In this document: positions 7,546-14,165 of the stretch, in pieces
How the letters are laid out: every line of letters starts with the position of its first letter
Numbering within the stretch: position 1 is the first letter of the stretch
Origin: DATJZH01 sp035499215
Lineage (GTDB): Bacteria > Actinomycetota > Actinomycetes > Streptosporangiales > Streptosporangiaceae
DNA length: 15,428 bases
Direction of reading: 5' to 3'
NCBI GenBank assembly: GCA_035499215.1
Contig: DATJZH010000384.1
Coordinates: 1-15,428 of the forward strand
Notes under the pieces: model-generated
Seen by the model: the letters and a program-made list of their open reading frames with translations, nothing else
The model's database searches: none
Told to the model about the DNA's origin: nothing
Made by a program: the position numbers and the translations under genes

Positions 7546-9051
7546 ATGAGCCCTGGAGGCGAGAAGCCCGGGCCTGACTCAAGCCCCGGCAGGTCCACCG
7601 CGGCCAGGCACCGGAGCATGGCGATCACCCCGCCCGACGATCACGTGATCGTCCTGTTCGGTGCCACCGGGGACCTTGCCAAGCGCAAGCTGCTGCCTGG
7701 CCTGTTCAACCTGGCCAAAGCCGGCCTGATGCCGGCCAGCTACCGGGTGATCGGCTCGGCCCCGGCGGATTCCGCGCTTACCGACGACGGTTTCCGCACG
7801 CACGCGAAGGACGCCGTCGGTGAGTTCGGTTCGGTTAAGCCGGCCGGCCCTGCGTGGCAGGCCTTCGAGGCCGCGCTGCATTTCGGCGCCGCCGACCCGG
7901 CGGATCCCGGTCCGCTCGTCGCCGCGGTGCGGGCGGCCGAGCAGGAGATCGGCGGCAGCCCGCGCCGCATCTTCCACCTGGCGGTGCCGCCGTCCGCCTT
8001 CGCGTCCGTTATCGAGATGCTGGGCGACACTGGCCTTGCGCCGGACTCCCGCGTGATCATCGAGAAGCCGTTCGGTACCGATCTGGCTTCGGCGCGAGCT
8101 CTCAACCAGACGGTCCACGCGGTCTTCGATGAGTCCCAGGTGTTCCGCATCGATCATTTTCTCGGCAAGGAATCCGTCGACAACATCCTCGCCCTGCGCT
8201 TCGCCAACGGGTTCTTCGAGCCCATCTGGCATCGCGACCACATCAGCCATGTGCAGATCGACGTGCCCGAGACGATCGGCATCGAGGGCCGGGCCCGGTT
8301 CTTCGAGGGAACCGGCACCTTCCGGGACATGATCGTTACCCACCTGTTCCAGGTGCTTGGCTTCGTGGCGATGGAGCCGCCGACGTCGCTGAACGCGAAA
8401 TCGCTGCGGGACGAGAAGGGCAAGGTCTTCGACGCCCTGCAGCCGATCGACACCGCGCACGTCGTCCGCGGCCAGTACCAGGGCTACCGGGCAGAGCCAG
8501 GGGTATCCGCCAGATCACAGACCGATACATTCAGTGCATTGCACGTCGAGGTGGACAACTGGCGCTGGGCCGGCGTGCCCTTCTACCTGCGCTCGGGGAA
8601 ATCGCTCGCGCAGCGCCGCCAGGTCGTCACCGTTAGCCTCCGAGAGCCCACCCTGCGGATGTTCCCGACTGATGCCCGGGCCAGCCGGCAGGGCCGGGCG
8701 AATCAGCTCGTGATCGACTTCGACGACCCGGGCTGGATCGCCGCCCGCTTCCTGGCGAAAGAGCCTGGTCCCGTCATGAGGCTCGGCGAAGCGGAGATGA
8801 CCTTCCGCTACCAGGACTCGTTCCAGCGGGCGCATGAACTCGAGGGCTATGAGCGGCTGCTCCTGGAGGCCATGCTGGGTGATCAGTCGCTGTTCACCCG
8901 CGCGGACGGGGTCGAGCGGCTGTGGGAGGTTTCCGCGCCGCTGCTCGATCACCCGCCGCCCGTCGAGCTCTACGCCCCCGGCAGCTGGGGTCCCGACTCA
9001 ATCCACCGCCTGATCGCGCCGCACCGCTGGTACCTGCCGGACGGGCATTAG
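7546..9051 (+). CDS. zwf: Glucose-6-phosphate 1-dehydrogenase
   Basis: Oxidises glucose-6-phosphate to 6-phosphogluconolactone. 501 residues from ATG 7546. GATGDLAKRKL is at 39-49 (coenzyme site), the active-site signature RIDHFLGKE at 201-209 with His204, and His266 in FRDMIVTHL matches the general-base histidine; the family usually has NH where this has TH. The start is uncertain. ATG 7546 lies seven bases after the gnd stop with AGAAGGG at 12 bases, and gives a 24-residue Pro/Ser/Gly-rich leader. ATG 7618 gives a 477-residue protein starting MAITPPDDHVIVLFG, closer to many homologues, but its GGAG is too close. No 6-phosphogluconolactonase or opcA gene follows, unlike the usual actinobacterial tkt-tal-zwf-opcA-pgl cluster. 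Confidence 0.97.
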   Translation: MSPGGEKPGPDSSPGRSTAARHRSMAITPPDDHVIVLFGATGDLAKRKLLPGLFNLAKAGLMPASYRVIGSAPADSALTDDGFRTHAKDAVGEFGSVKPAGPAWQAFEAALHFGAADPADPGPLVAAVRAAEQEIGGSPRRIFHLAVPPSAFASVIEMLGDTGLAPDSRVIIEKPFGTDLASARALNQTVHAVFDESQVFRIDHFLGKESVDNILALRFANGFFEPIWHRDHISHVQIDVPETIGIEGRARFFEGTGTFRDMIVTHLFQVLGFVAMEPPTSLNAKSLRDEKGKVFDALQPIDTAHVVRGQYQGYRAEPGVSARSQTDTFSALHVEVDNWRWAGVPFYLRSGKSLAQRRQVVTVSLREPTLRMFPTDARASRQGRANQLVIDFDDPGWIAARFLAKEPGPVMRLGEAEMTFRYQDSFQRAHELEGYERLLLEAMLGDQSLFTRADGVERLWEVSAPLLDHPPPVELYAPGSWGPDSIHRLIAPHRWYLPDGH

Positions 9052-9063
9052 CGTGGTGCCGGC

Positions 9064-9849
9064 TCATGATCCGTGCGCCGCCTGCCCGGCCTCGGCCCGC
9101 CGGTCCACGGCGATGAGCCGGTAGCAGAGTTCCACCACAACCAGGCCGATCGCGGCCTGCACCACTGCCTCGCCGAGCCCCCGGACCGCGAGCGCTGCCA
9201 GGATCGCCCCGGCACTGCCGGGGTGCTCCGGGCCGGCCGACTCAAGCCCGCTGGCCAGGATCACCGGCAGCGTCACGAGCAGCGCCACCGTCCAGAAGCG
9301 CTGGCGTACCAGGTGCGACGACCGGCGCAAGGCCGACAGCACCCGCCTGTCCTCGATCTCGATGACCGGGCCGGTGACAGCGAGCAGGTTCATGGCCACC
9401 AGCCCCGGGATGACCAGCGCAATGGCCCCTATCACCACGAAGAGGACCACAAGCAGGTCCGCCCGGATCAGGCGGCTCCACTGCAAGGTCTGCGCCACCT
9501 GCGGGACTGAGCTTCCTTCGCCCCTGCCTTCGCCGTCGCCTTCGCCGCGGTGCCCGGTCTCGCGCACGAGCCGACACAGGAATCCCGACAGGAACACCTC
9601 GCCCAGGATGCTCACGCTGGATGCGCTGACAACGGTGAGGAGCACCAGCGGCAGGTTGGCCCGGTCGACGAGGTCGTTGACGACGATCTCCATCAGTGCT
9701 GTCACGACGGATACCGCGACGGCGACGGCAAGAACGCGCCATAGGTGCCGCCTGCCCGCGCGACCCGCCGCCGCGACTACCTGCCCGACGTGCAGAGCCG
9801 GACGGGAGCGCTCGGCGCCTGCCTCGCGCCGCTGACGGCGAGAGATCAT
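9064..9849 (-). CDS. Five-helix membrane protein of unknown function
   Basis: I do not recognise the family. 261 residues from ATG 9849, beginning MISRRQRREAG with a basic cytoplasmic N-terminus. Hydrophobic segments lie at about residues 38-62, 68-95, 138-165, 192-212 and 220-250. Between helices two and three is an acidic/glycine run (GEGDGEGRGEG) encoded by a 12-bp imperfect repeat (9515-9550). Segments such as LVIPGLVAMNLLAVTGPVIEIED followed by SALRRSSHLVRQRFW resemble many membrane proteins of the DUF975 or glycerophosphodiesterase-membrane-domain type, but this is only a resemblance. The frame stays open upstream to 10317 with no good start, overlapping fbp; I reject that extension. 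It is convergent with zwf (12-base gap) and divergent from fbp. No clear ribosome-binding site, so possibly leaderless. Confidence 0.8.
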   Translation of the reverse strand: MISRRQRREAGAERSRPALHVGQVVAAAGRAGRRHLWRVLAVAVAVSVVTALMEIVVNDLVDRANLPLVLLTVVSASSVSILGEVFLSGFLCRLVRETGHRGEGDGEGRGEGSSVPQVAQTLQWSRLIRADLLVVLFVVIGAIALVIPGLVAMNLLAVTGPVIEIEDRRVLSALRRSSHLVRQRFWTVALLVTLPVILASGLESAGPEHPGSAGAILAALAVRGLGEAVVQAAIGLVVVELCYRLIAVDRRAEAGQAAHGS

Positions 9850-9909
9850 GATGCCACGGTAGCGAGCATGACGACGCAGGCCGGCAGCGGGTTCCCGCTG
9901 GCGGGCCCG

Positions 9910-9945
9910 GTGCCGCCAGCATAACCTGAGGCCAGGGGGCGGCAC
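9910..9945. repeat. Inverted repeat in the fbp upstream region (outer)
   Basis: GTGCCGCC (9910-9917) and GGCGGCAC (9938-9945) form a perfect 8-bp dyad around 20 bases that include the region's only AT-rich patch (AGCATAACCT). It lies between two divergent genes, so it may be an operator. Confidence 0.4.
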
Positions 9946-9995
9946 TGACGCCGCGATCGCGGCAGGCGGACAGGAGGCCAGCAGTGCTAGGACGA

Positions 9996-10019
9996 CACCT
10001 CGCGGCTGACGCCGAGGTG
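9996..10019. repeat. Inverted repeat in the fbp upstream region (inner)
   Basis: CACCTCG (9996-10002) and CGAGGTG (10013-10019) form a perfect 7-bp dyad with a 10-base centre. Allowing a 2-base bulge, the inner GGC/GCC can extend the stem. It lies 40 bases ahead of the fbp start, where an operator or leader hairpin would sit. The rest of the 210-base gap (9850-10059) shows nothing else I can name. Confidence 0.4.
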
Positions 10020-10059
10020 CCGCCGGGAGCGGGAGTTTCGCGCGAAGGGCAGGCCGGCC

Positions 10060-11136
10060 ATGCGTGAGGGACACAAGACGCTGACCCGGTACACCATCGA
10101 GTCTGAACACCGCCACCCCGGCTCGACCGGGGACTTCTCCGGCCTGCTCAACGCGGTCGCAACTGCCGTGAAGATCATCAGCAACCAGGTCGGCCGAGGT
10201 GCCCTGGTCGGCGCGCCGGGCAGCGGTGGCGGGCAGAACGCCCAGGGCGAGGTCCAGAAGAAGCTCGACCTCATCAGCGACGAGGTGATGCTCGGCGAGA
10301 CCGAGTGGACCGGGCACCTGGCCGCGATGGCGTCAGAGGAGATGGAAGGCATCTACGCGGTCCCGGCAACCGAGCGGCGCGGGAAGTACCTGCTGCTCTT
10401 CGACCCCCTGGACGGCTCGGGCAACATCGACGCGAACATCTCGGCTGGCACCATCTTCTCGATCCTGCGCAGCCCCGAGCCGGGCGCCCAGCCACGGGTC
10501 GAGCACTTCCTCCAGCCGGGCGTCGCTCAGGTATGCGCAGGGTTCGCCCTGTACGGGCCGTCGACGATGCTGATCCTCACCACCGGCGACGGTGTCGACG
10601 CATTCACCCTCGATCGCGATATCGGGGCGTTCATCCTCACTCATCCGAAGCTGCGCATTCCCGACGACTGCGAGGAGTTCGCGATCAACGCTTCCAACGA
10701 GCGCTTCTGGGAGCCACCGGTACGCCGCTACATCCAGGAGTGCCTGGCAGGCGGGACCGGATCGCGGGGCCGGGATTTCAACATGCGCTGGATTGCCTCG
10801 CTCGTGGCTGAGACGTACCGCATTCTTACCCGCGGCGGCGTCTTCCTGTACCCCAGGGACAACAAGGAGCCGGCCGCGGCGGGGCGGCTGCGGCTGATGT
10901 TTGAGTGCAACCCGATCTCCTTCATCGTCGAGCAGGCCGGCGGGGGGGCGAGCACCGGGCGCGAACGCGTGCTGGAGGTCGAGCCCGCGAGCCTCCACCA
11001 GCGCGTGCCGCTGATCTTCGGCTCCAGGAACGAGGTCGGGCGGATCGAGCGCTATCACCGCGAGCAGGCCAGCGGACACCAGCAGGCCTTCGACGACTCG
11101 CTGTTCAACAGCCGTTCCCTCTTCCGGATCCCCTGA
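10060..11136 (+). CDS. fbp: Class I fructose-1,6-bisphosphatase
   Basis: Hydrolyses fructose-1,6-bisphosphate to fructose-6-phosphate in gluconeogenesis or the Calvin cycle. 358 residues. Family features in order: LTRYTIE near the N-terminus, NAQGEVQKKLDLISDE (60-75), metal-binding Glu93-Glu94 in ASEEME, DPLDGSGNID (115-124) with its metal and phosphate ligands, and a C-terminal RLRLMFECNPISFIVEQAGG block around Glu282. No defect seen. AAGGG (10045-10049) is ten bases before ATG 10060. Most actinobacteria rely on the unrelated class II enzyme GlpX, so a class I enzyme 13 bases ahead of phosphoribulokinase looks like the cbbF-cbbP pair of autotrophs; that reading is inference. Confidence 0.97.
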   Translation: MREGHKTLTRYTIESEHRHPGSTGDFSGLLNAVATAVKIISNQVGRGALVGAPGSGGGQNAQGEVQKKLDLISDEVMLGETEWTGHLAAMASEEMEGIYAVPATERRGKYLLLFDPLDGSGNIDANISAGTIFSILRSPEPGAQPRVEHFLQPGVAQVCAGFALYGPSTMLILTTGDGVDAFTLDRDIGAFILTHPKLRIPDDCEEFAINASNERFWEPPVRRYIQECLAGGTGSRGRDFNMRWIASLVAETYRILTRGGVFLYPRDNKEPAAAGRLRLMFECNPISFIVEQAGGGASTGRERVLEVEPASLHQRVPLIFGSRNEVGRIERYHREQASGHQQAFDDSLFNSRSLFRIP

Positions 11137-11149
11137 CCGCGGAGGACGA

Positions 11150-12022
11150 GTGTCGGCTAAGCATCCCATTGTCGTGATCACGGGCTCCTCGGGCGCGGGC
11201 ACGACGTCGGTGACGAGGACCTTCCAGCACATCTTCATGCGAGAGCAGATCAACGCGACGGTCGTGGAAGGCGACTCGTTCCACCGGTACGACCGGGACC
11301 AGATGAAGGACGCCACCGCGGCGGCCGAGACGGAAGGAAACCGCCACTTCTGCCATTTCTCGCCCGAGGCGAACCTGCTCGAAGAGCTCGAGACCCTGTT
11401 TCGCGAGTACGGTGAGAACGGCCGCGGCAAAGTTCGCAAGTATCTGCACGACGCGCAGCAGGCCGGGCCCTTCGGCCAGCCTCCCGGCACGTTCACGCCG
11501 TGGACAGACGTCGACCCCGACAGCGACCTGCTTTATTACGAGGGGTTGCATGGTGCCGCGGTCACCGGCAAGGCGAACGTCGCCCAGCACGCGGACCTTC
11601 TGGTCGGGGTTGTCCCGATCATCAACCTCGAGTGGATCCAGAAGCTGCACCGGGACAAGACGGCCCGGGGGTATACCCGCGAGGACGTGGTCGACACCGT
11701 GCTGCGGCGCATGCCGGACTACGTGAATTATATCTGCCCGCAGTTCTCCCGGACGCACGTCAATTTCCAGCGGGTGCCTACGGTGGACACTTCGAATCCA
11801 TTTATCACCCGCTATATCCCGACCGCCGACGAAAGTTTTGTCGTCATCCGGTTCGCCAATCCCAGGGGCATCGATTTCCCGTACCTGCTGTCGATGCTGC
11901 ACGACTCGTTCATGTCCCGGCCGAACATCATCGTGGTGCCCGGCGGGAAGATGGAACTGGCGATGCAGCTGATCTTCACCCCGCTGATCCTGCGGCTGAT
12001 GAACGCACGACGCCGGAGCTGA
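11150..12022 (+). CDS. prk: Phosphoribulokinase (bacterial type)
   Basis: Phosphorylates ribulose-5-phosphate to ribulose-1,5-bisphosphate, the substrate of RuBisCO. 290 residues, the octameric bacterial-type length. The P-loop is GSSGAGTTS (12-20), lacking the usual lysine as in this family. Asp42, His45 and Arg49 in GDSFHRYDR, Glu131 in YYEGLHG, and Arg168, Asp169 and Arg173 in LHRDKTARG match the numbering of the Rhodobacter enzyme's key residues exactly. GTG start with GGAGG (11141-11145) four bases upstream, 13 bases after fbp, so almost certainly co-transcribed. It is not a uridine kinase: the FHRYDR and HFCHFSPEANL segments are PRK-specific. RuBisCO is not in the window. Some bacteria keep prkB-like genes without it, so autotrophy is not established. 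Confidence 0.97.
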   Translation: MSAKHPIVVITGSSGAGTTSVTRTFQHIFMREQINATVVEGDSFHRYDRDQMKDATAAAETEGNRHFCHFSPEANLLEELETLFREYGENGRGKVRKYLHDAQQAGPFGQPPGTFTPWTDVDPDSDLLYYEGLHGAAVTGKANVAQHADLLVGVVPIINLEWIQKLHRDKTARGYTREDVVDTVLRRMPDYVNYICPQFSRTHVNFQRVPTVDTSNPFITRYIPTADESFVVIRFANPRGIDFPYLLSMLHDSFMSRPNIIVVPGGKMELAMQLIFTPLILRLMNARRRS

Positions 12023-12029
12023 CTGCGCG

Positions 12030-12500
12030 CTAGCGGCGGCGATGCCAGGGCTCGTAGCGCCAGCACAGCAACGCAAGGAGCGCGATCAGCAGCCAGGGGC
12101 TGAATCGCCATACCAGGGCCTGTCCGACGGTGACGGTGATCAGGATGACGGCAAGCAGGAAGAATGCGCTGTGCCGCGGATGCGCCAGCTGCCGCGGGTA
12201 TCCTCCCGGCGGCTGTTCTTGCCGCTGCGGTCCCTGCCGCACTCGCGCTTCGCTGGCTTCGGTTCCTGGCAGGTCGTCAAATAGCCCGGTCAGGTCCGCA
12301 CCGGTCGTGGCCTTCATCGCCCGATCAAGGCGCTCGTCGAGCTCGGCCTGGTCAAGCCGCCCGTCGCTGTAGTGCTTGGCCAGCCGGTCGGCAGCTTCGG
12401 CGCGCTCGGCATCGGAGACCCGCAGGTCAGGGCTAACGTAGCGGGCGCCGCGGCTGGATGAGTATCCGCGAGTCCGGGGCGGGCTGCCGGGTGCTGACAT
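12030..12500 (-). CDS. DUF1707-domain small membrane protein
   Basis: 156 residues. Residues about 25-80 (VSPDLRVSDAERAEAADRL and then HYSDGRLDQAELDERLDRA, with GADLTGLFDDLP) are a DUF1707 domain (PF08044), a short helical domain common in actinobacteria, often next to LiaF/PspC-type envelope proteins. A Gln/Pro/Arg-rich linker and two close hydrophobic helices (about 110-128 and 131-147) end the protein, with a basic tail. The start at 12500 is supported by AAGGAGG (12511-12517) at ten bases. In-frame ATGs near 12650 and 12686 could add 50-62 residues, but lack comparable signals. It is convergent with prk (seven-base gap) and divergent from the sensor-kinase operon, which suggests a joint envelope-related role. 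Confidence 0.88.
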   Translation of the reverse strand: MSAPGSPPRTRGYSSSRGARYVSPDLRVSDAERAEAADRLAKHYSDGRLDQAELDERLDRAMKATTGADLTGLFDDLPGTEASEARVRQGPQRQEQPPGGYPRQLAHPRHSAFFLLAVILITVTVGQALVWRFSPWLLIALLALLCWRYEPWHRRR

Positions 12501-12863
12501 GTCGATGTGACCTCCTTGGTCAGTGCGGCCGGTCAGCGGACCGGGCCCTGGGCGGCCTGGATGAAGGGGCTCGCGGATGGACTGCCCGAAGCCCTCACCG
12601 GGGATCAGCAGCCAGCCGCCCAGCGGATTCTCAGCGCTGGTTGTGTTCATGGCCCCAGCGTGCTGCCGCGAGTCCGGCCTGGCCATCGGGAAGACCCCTG
12701 ATCCGACCCTGACGAGGCATCGGCGCAGTCAGGGTCGGCCCGGATAGCCGGGGCGCCCGTTACCGCGCGATGATGAACGCGTGGATGAAGGAACCGGCTC
12801 CGCGCCCGACTGCACCGCCCGCCGCCAGGGCAGTCCCGGGCGGGCTGGCATGGCGACGCTGCC
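12501..12863. other. Intergenic region between DUF1707 gene and sensor-kinase operon
   Basis: 363 bases between divergent starts. It holds the AAGGAGG ribosome-binding site of the DUF1707 gene (12511-12517), the 11-bp inverted repeat listed separately, and otherwise no gene I can support. Short open frames on both strands exist but are what this GC content would produce. The frame of the kinase stays open back to a TGA at 12786 without an ATG, GTG or TTG before 12864. Confidence 0.6.
12703..12738. repeat. Perfect 11-bp inverted repeat, candidate operator
   Basis: CCGACCCTGAC (12703-12713) and GTCAGGGTCGG (12728-12738) are perfect reverse complements with a 14-base centre; the arm centres are 25 bp apart. 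The repeat sits 126 bases before the kinase start and about 200 bases from the DUF1707 start, a good place for a dimeric regulator controlling both. It has no T-run, so a terminator is less likely. Confidence 0.75.
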
Positions 12864-14165
12864 GTGCAGCCCGGCGAGCGCTGGCCGGCCTGGCGGCGCT
12901 TCGGGCGTTACGGCGCCCGGGCGCGGGGACCCAGAAGCGACGGGCCGCTGCGGCGCCAGCAGGAAGACCGCATGACCGCAGGGGTGGCGGCCGGCCTGGC
13001 GGCACGGACGGGCATCGACGTCACGGTCGTGCGGATTGCTTTCGTGCTGACCACCGTGGCCAGCGGCTTCGGCGCGGCGGCCTATGTCCTGCTCTGGCTG
13101 CTGGTGCCCGTGGCCGGCGAGACCAGCAATATCGCAGGCAAGGCCCTGACAGACCGGCGGGGCATCGCGCTCGCCGCTGGTCTGGGATCGCTGCTGCTCG
13201 TGGTCTTGCTCATTGCCTCGGCACTGCACGCCGGCTGGCTCACCTCCCTGGCCTGGCCGCTGGTCATCAGCGCGGCCGGGATCGTCTTGATCTGGCGAAA
13301 CGCCCCCGCCGACGAGCAGGCGATCATGCGCCGCATCGTCGAGCCACTGCTGGGCCTGACCGGGGACAAGAGGCGATCGCGGACCGCGGCGCGGGCGTCG
13401 ATCGCAAGCTTGCTGCTGGCAGCCGGGCTCGCCCTGCTCGTCGGGCGGGCCAGCGGCGCTGCGCTCCGGCCCCTTGGCGCGGTGACGCTCGTGATCGCCG
13501 CGATGGTGGTGGTGCTGGGCCCCTGGTGGCTGCGTATCGCCCGCGACCTCGTCGTCGAGCGCCAGGCCAGGGTCCGGGCGGAAGAACGAGCCGACATGGC
13601 CGCGCGGGTACACGACTCGGTACTGCAGACGCTGGCACTGATCCAGCGCCGCGCGGACGAGCCTCAGCAAGTCATCCGGCTGGCCAGGGCCCAGGAGCGT
13701 GAGCTGCGCTCCTGGCTGTTCGACGGCCGGGCACCCGGCTCGATGGACCAGGGCCTGACGCTCGCCGCCGGGATCGGGCTCATCCAGCAGGAGGTGGAGG
13801 CTCAGCACCGGGTGGCTGTCGAGGCCGTCACCGTCGGCGACTGCGACTGCGACGACGACCTGAAGGCGCTGCTGGCGGCCGCGCGCGAGGCGACCGTCAA
13901 TGCCGCCAAGTGGTCCGGCACCGGTGTCGTCTCCCTCTTCGCTGAGGTCGAACAGAAGGAAGTGTCGGTATTCGTGCGGGATCGCGGGCGCGGATTCAAC
14001 CCCGCCGCGGTGCCTGAAGACCGGAAAGGGCTGGCGGAGTCCGTGCACGCCAGGATGGCCCGACGCGGCGGCCGCGCGACCGTCCGCAGCGTCCAGGGTG
14101 AGGGCACCGAGGTCTCCTTGACGATGCCCCGCGCTGGCGGGGAACGCCAGCCGAGCCGGGCGTGA
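12864..14165 (+). CDS. PspC-domain sensor histidine kinase (NarL/HisKA_3-like class)
   Basis: Membrane sensor of a two-component system, 433 residues from GTG 12864. A PspC domain occupies about residues 29-78 (LRRQQEDRMTAGVAAGL, then a helix ending LLWLLVP). Further hydrophobic helices lie near 92-112, 114-134, 175-193 and 205-225. Cytoplasmic kinase core: phospho-acceptor His250 in AARVHDSVLQTLALIQ, N-box Asn346 in EATVNAAKWS, G1 box with Asp373 in VRDRGRGFN, and a GEGTEVSLTMP end. The start is the least sure point: GTG 12864 keeps the PspC domain whole, whereas ATG 12972 would cut its first residues; no strong ribosome-binding site is visible. The last four bases overlap the response-regulator start. 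Confidence 0.9.
   Translation: MQPGERWPAWRRFGRYGARARGPRSDGPLRRQQEDRMTAGVAAGLAARTGIDVTVVRIAFVLTTVASGFGAAAYVLLWLLVPVAGETSNIAGKALTDRRGIALAAGLGSLLLVVLLIASALHAGWLTSLAWPLVISAAGIVLIWRNAPADEQAIMRRIVEPLLGLTGDKRRSRTAARASIASLLLAAGLALLVGRASGAALRPLGAVTLVIAAMVVVLGPWWLRIARDLVVERQARVRAEERADMAARVHDSVLQTLALIQRRADEPQQVIRLARAQERELRSWLFDGRAPGSMDQGLTLAAGIGLIQQEVEAQHRVAVEAVTVGDCDCDDDLKALLAAAREATVNAAKWSGTGVVSLFAEVEQKEVSVFVRDRGRGFNPAAVPEDRKGLAESVHARMARRGGRATVRSVQGEGTEVSLTMPRAGGERQPSRA

Noticed and set aside
9515..9550. CCTTCG-based 12-bp repeat as a regulatory element
   Set aside because: It lies inside the membrane-protein gene and is explained by its Gly/Glu/Asp linker.
9850..10317. Upstream extension of the membrane-protein frame into fbp
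   Set aside because: The extension has no good start, is antisense to the conserved fbp N-terminus, and the first ATG after it (9849) gives a normal basic N-terminus.
11183..11209. Phosphoribulokinase P-loop lacks the Walker A lysine (GSSGAGTTS)
   Set aside because: I recall this as the normal form in bacterial-type phosphoribulokinases; all other key residues are present, so it is not a defect.
10333..11496. Minus-strand open frame (387 codons) opposite fbp and prk
   Set aside because: Runs across two conserved genes on the other strand; composition is that of an antisense shadow.
12501..12686. Longer DUF1707 protein starting at 12686 or near 12650
   Set aside because: The AAGGAGG at 12511-12517 with correct spacing marks 12500 as the start; the extra residues show no domain. 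The longer form is not fully excluded.
12729..14048. Minus-strand open frame (439 codons) opposite the sensor kinase
   Set aside because: Gln/Pro/Arg/His-rich and motif-free, whereas the plus strand has clear H, N and G boxes.
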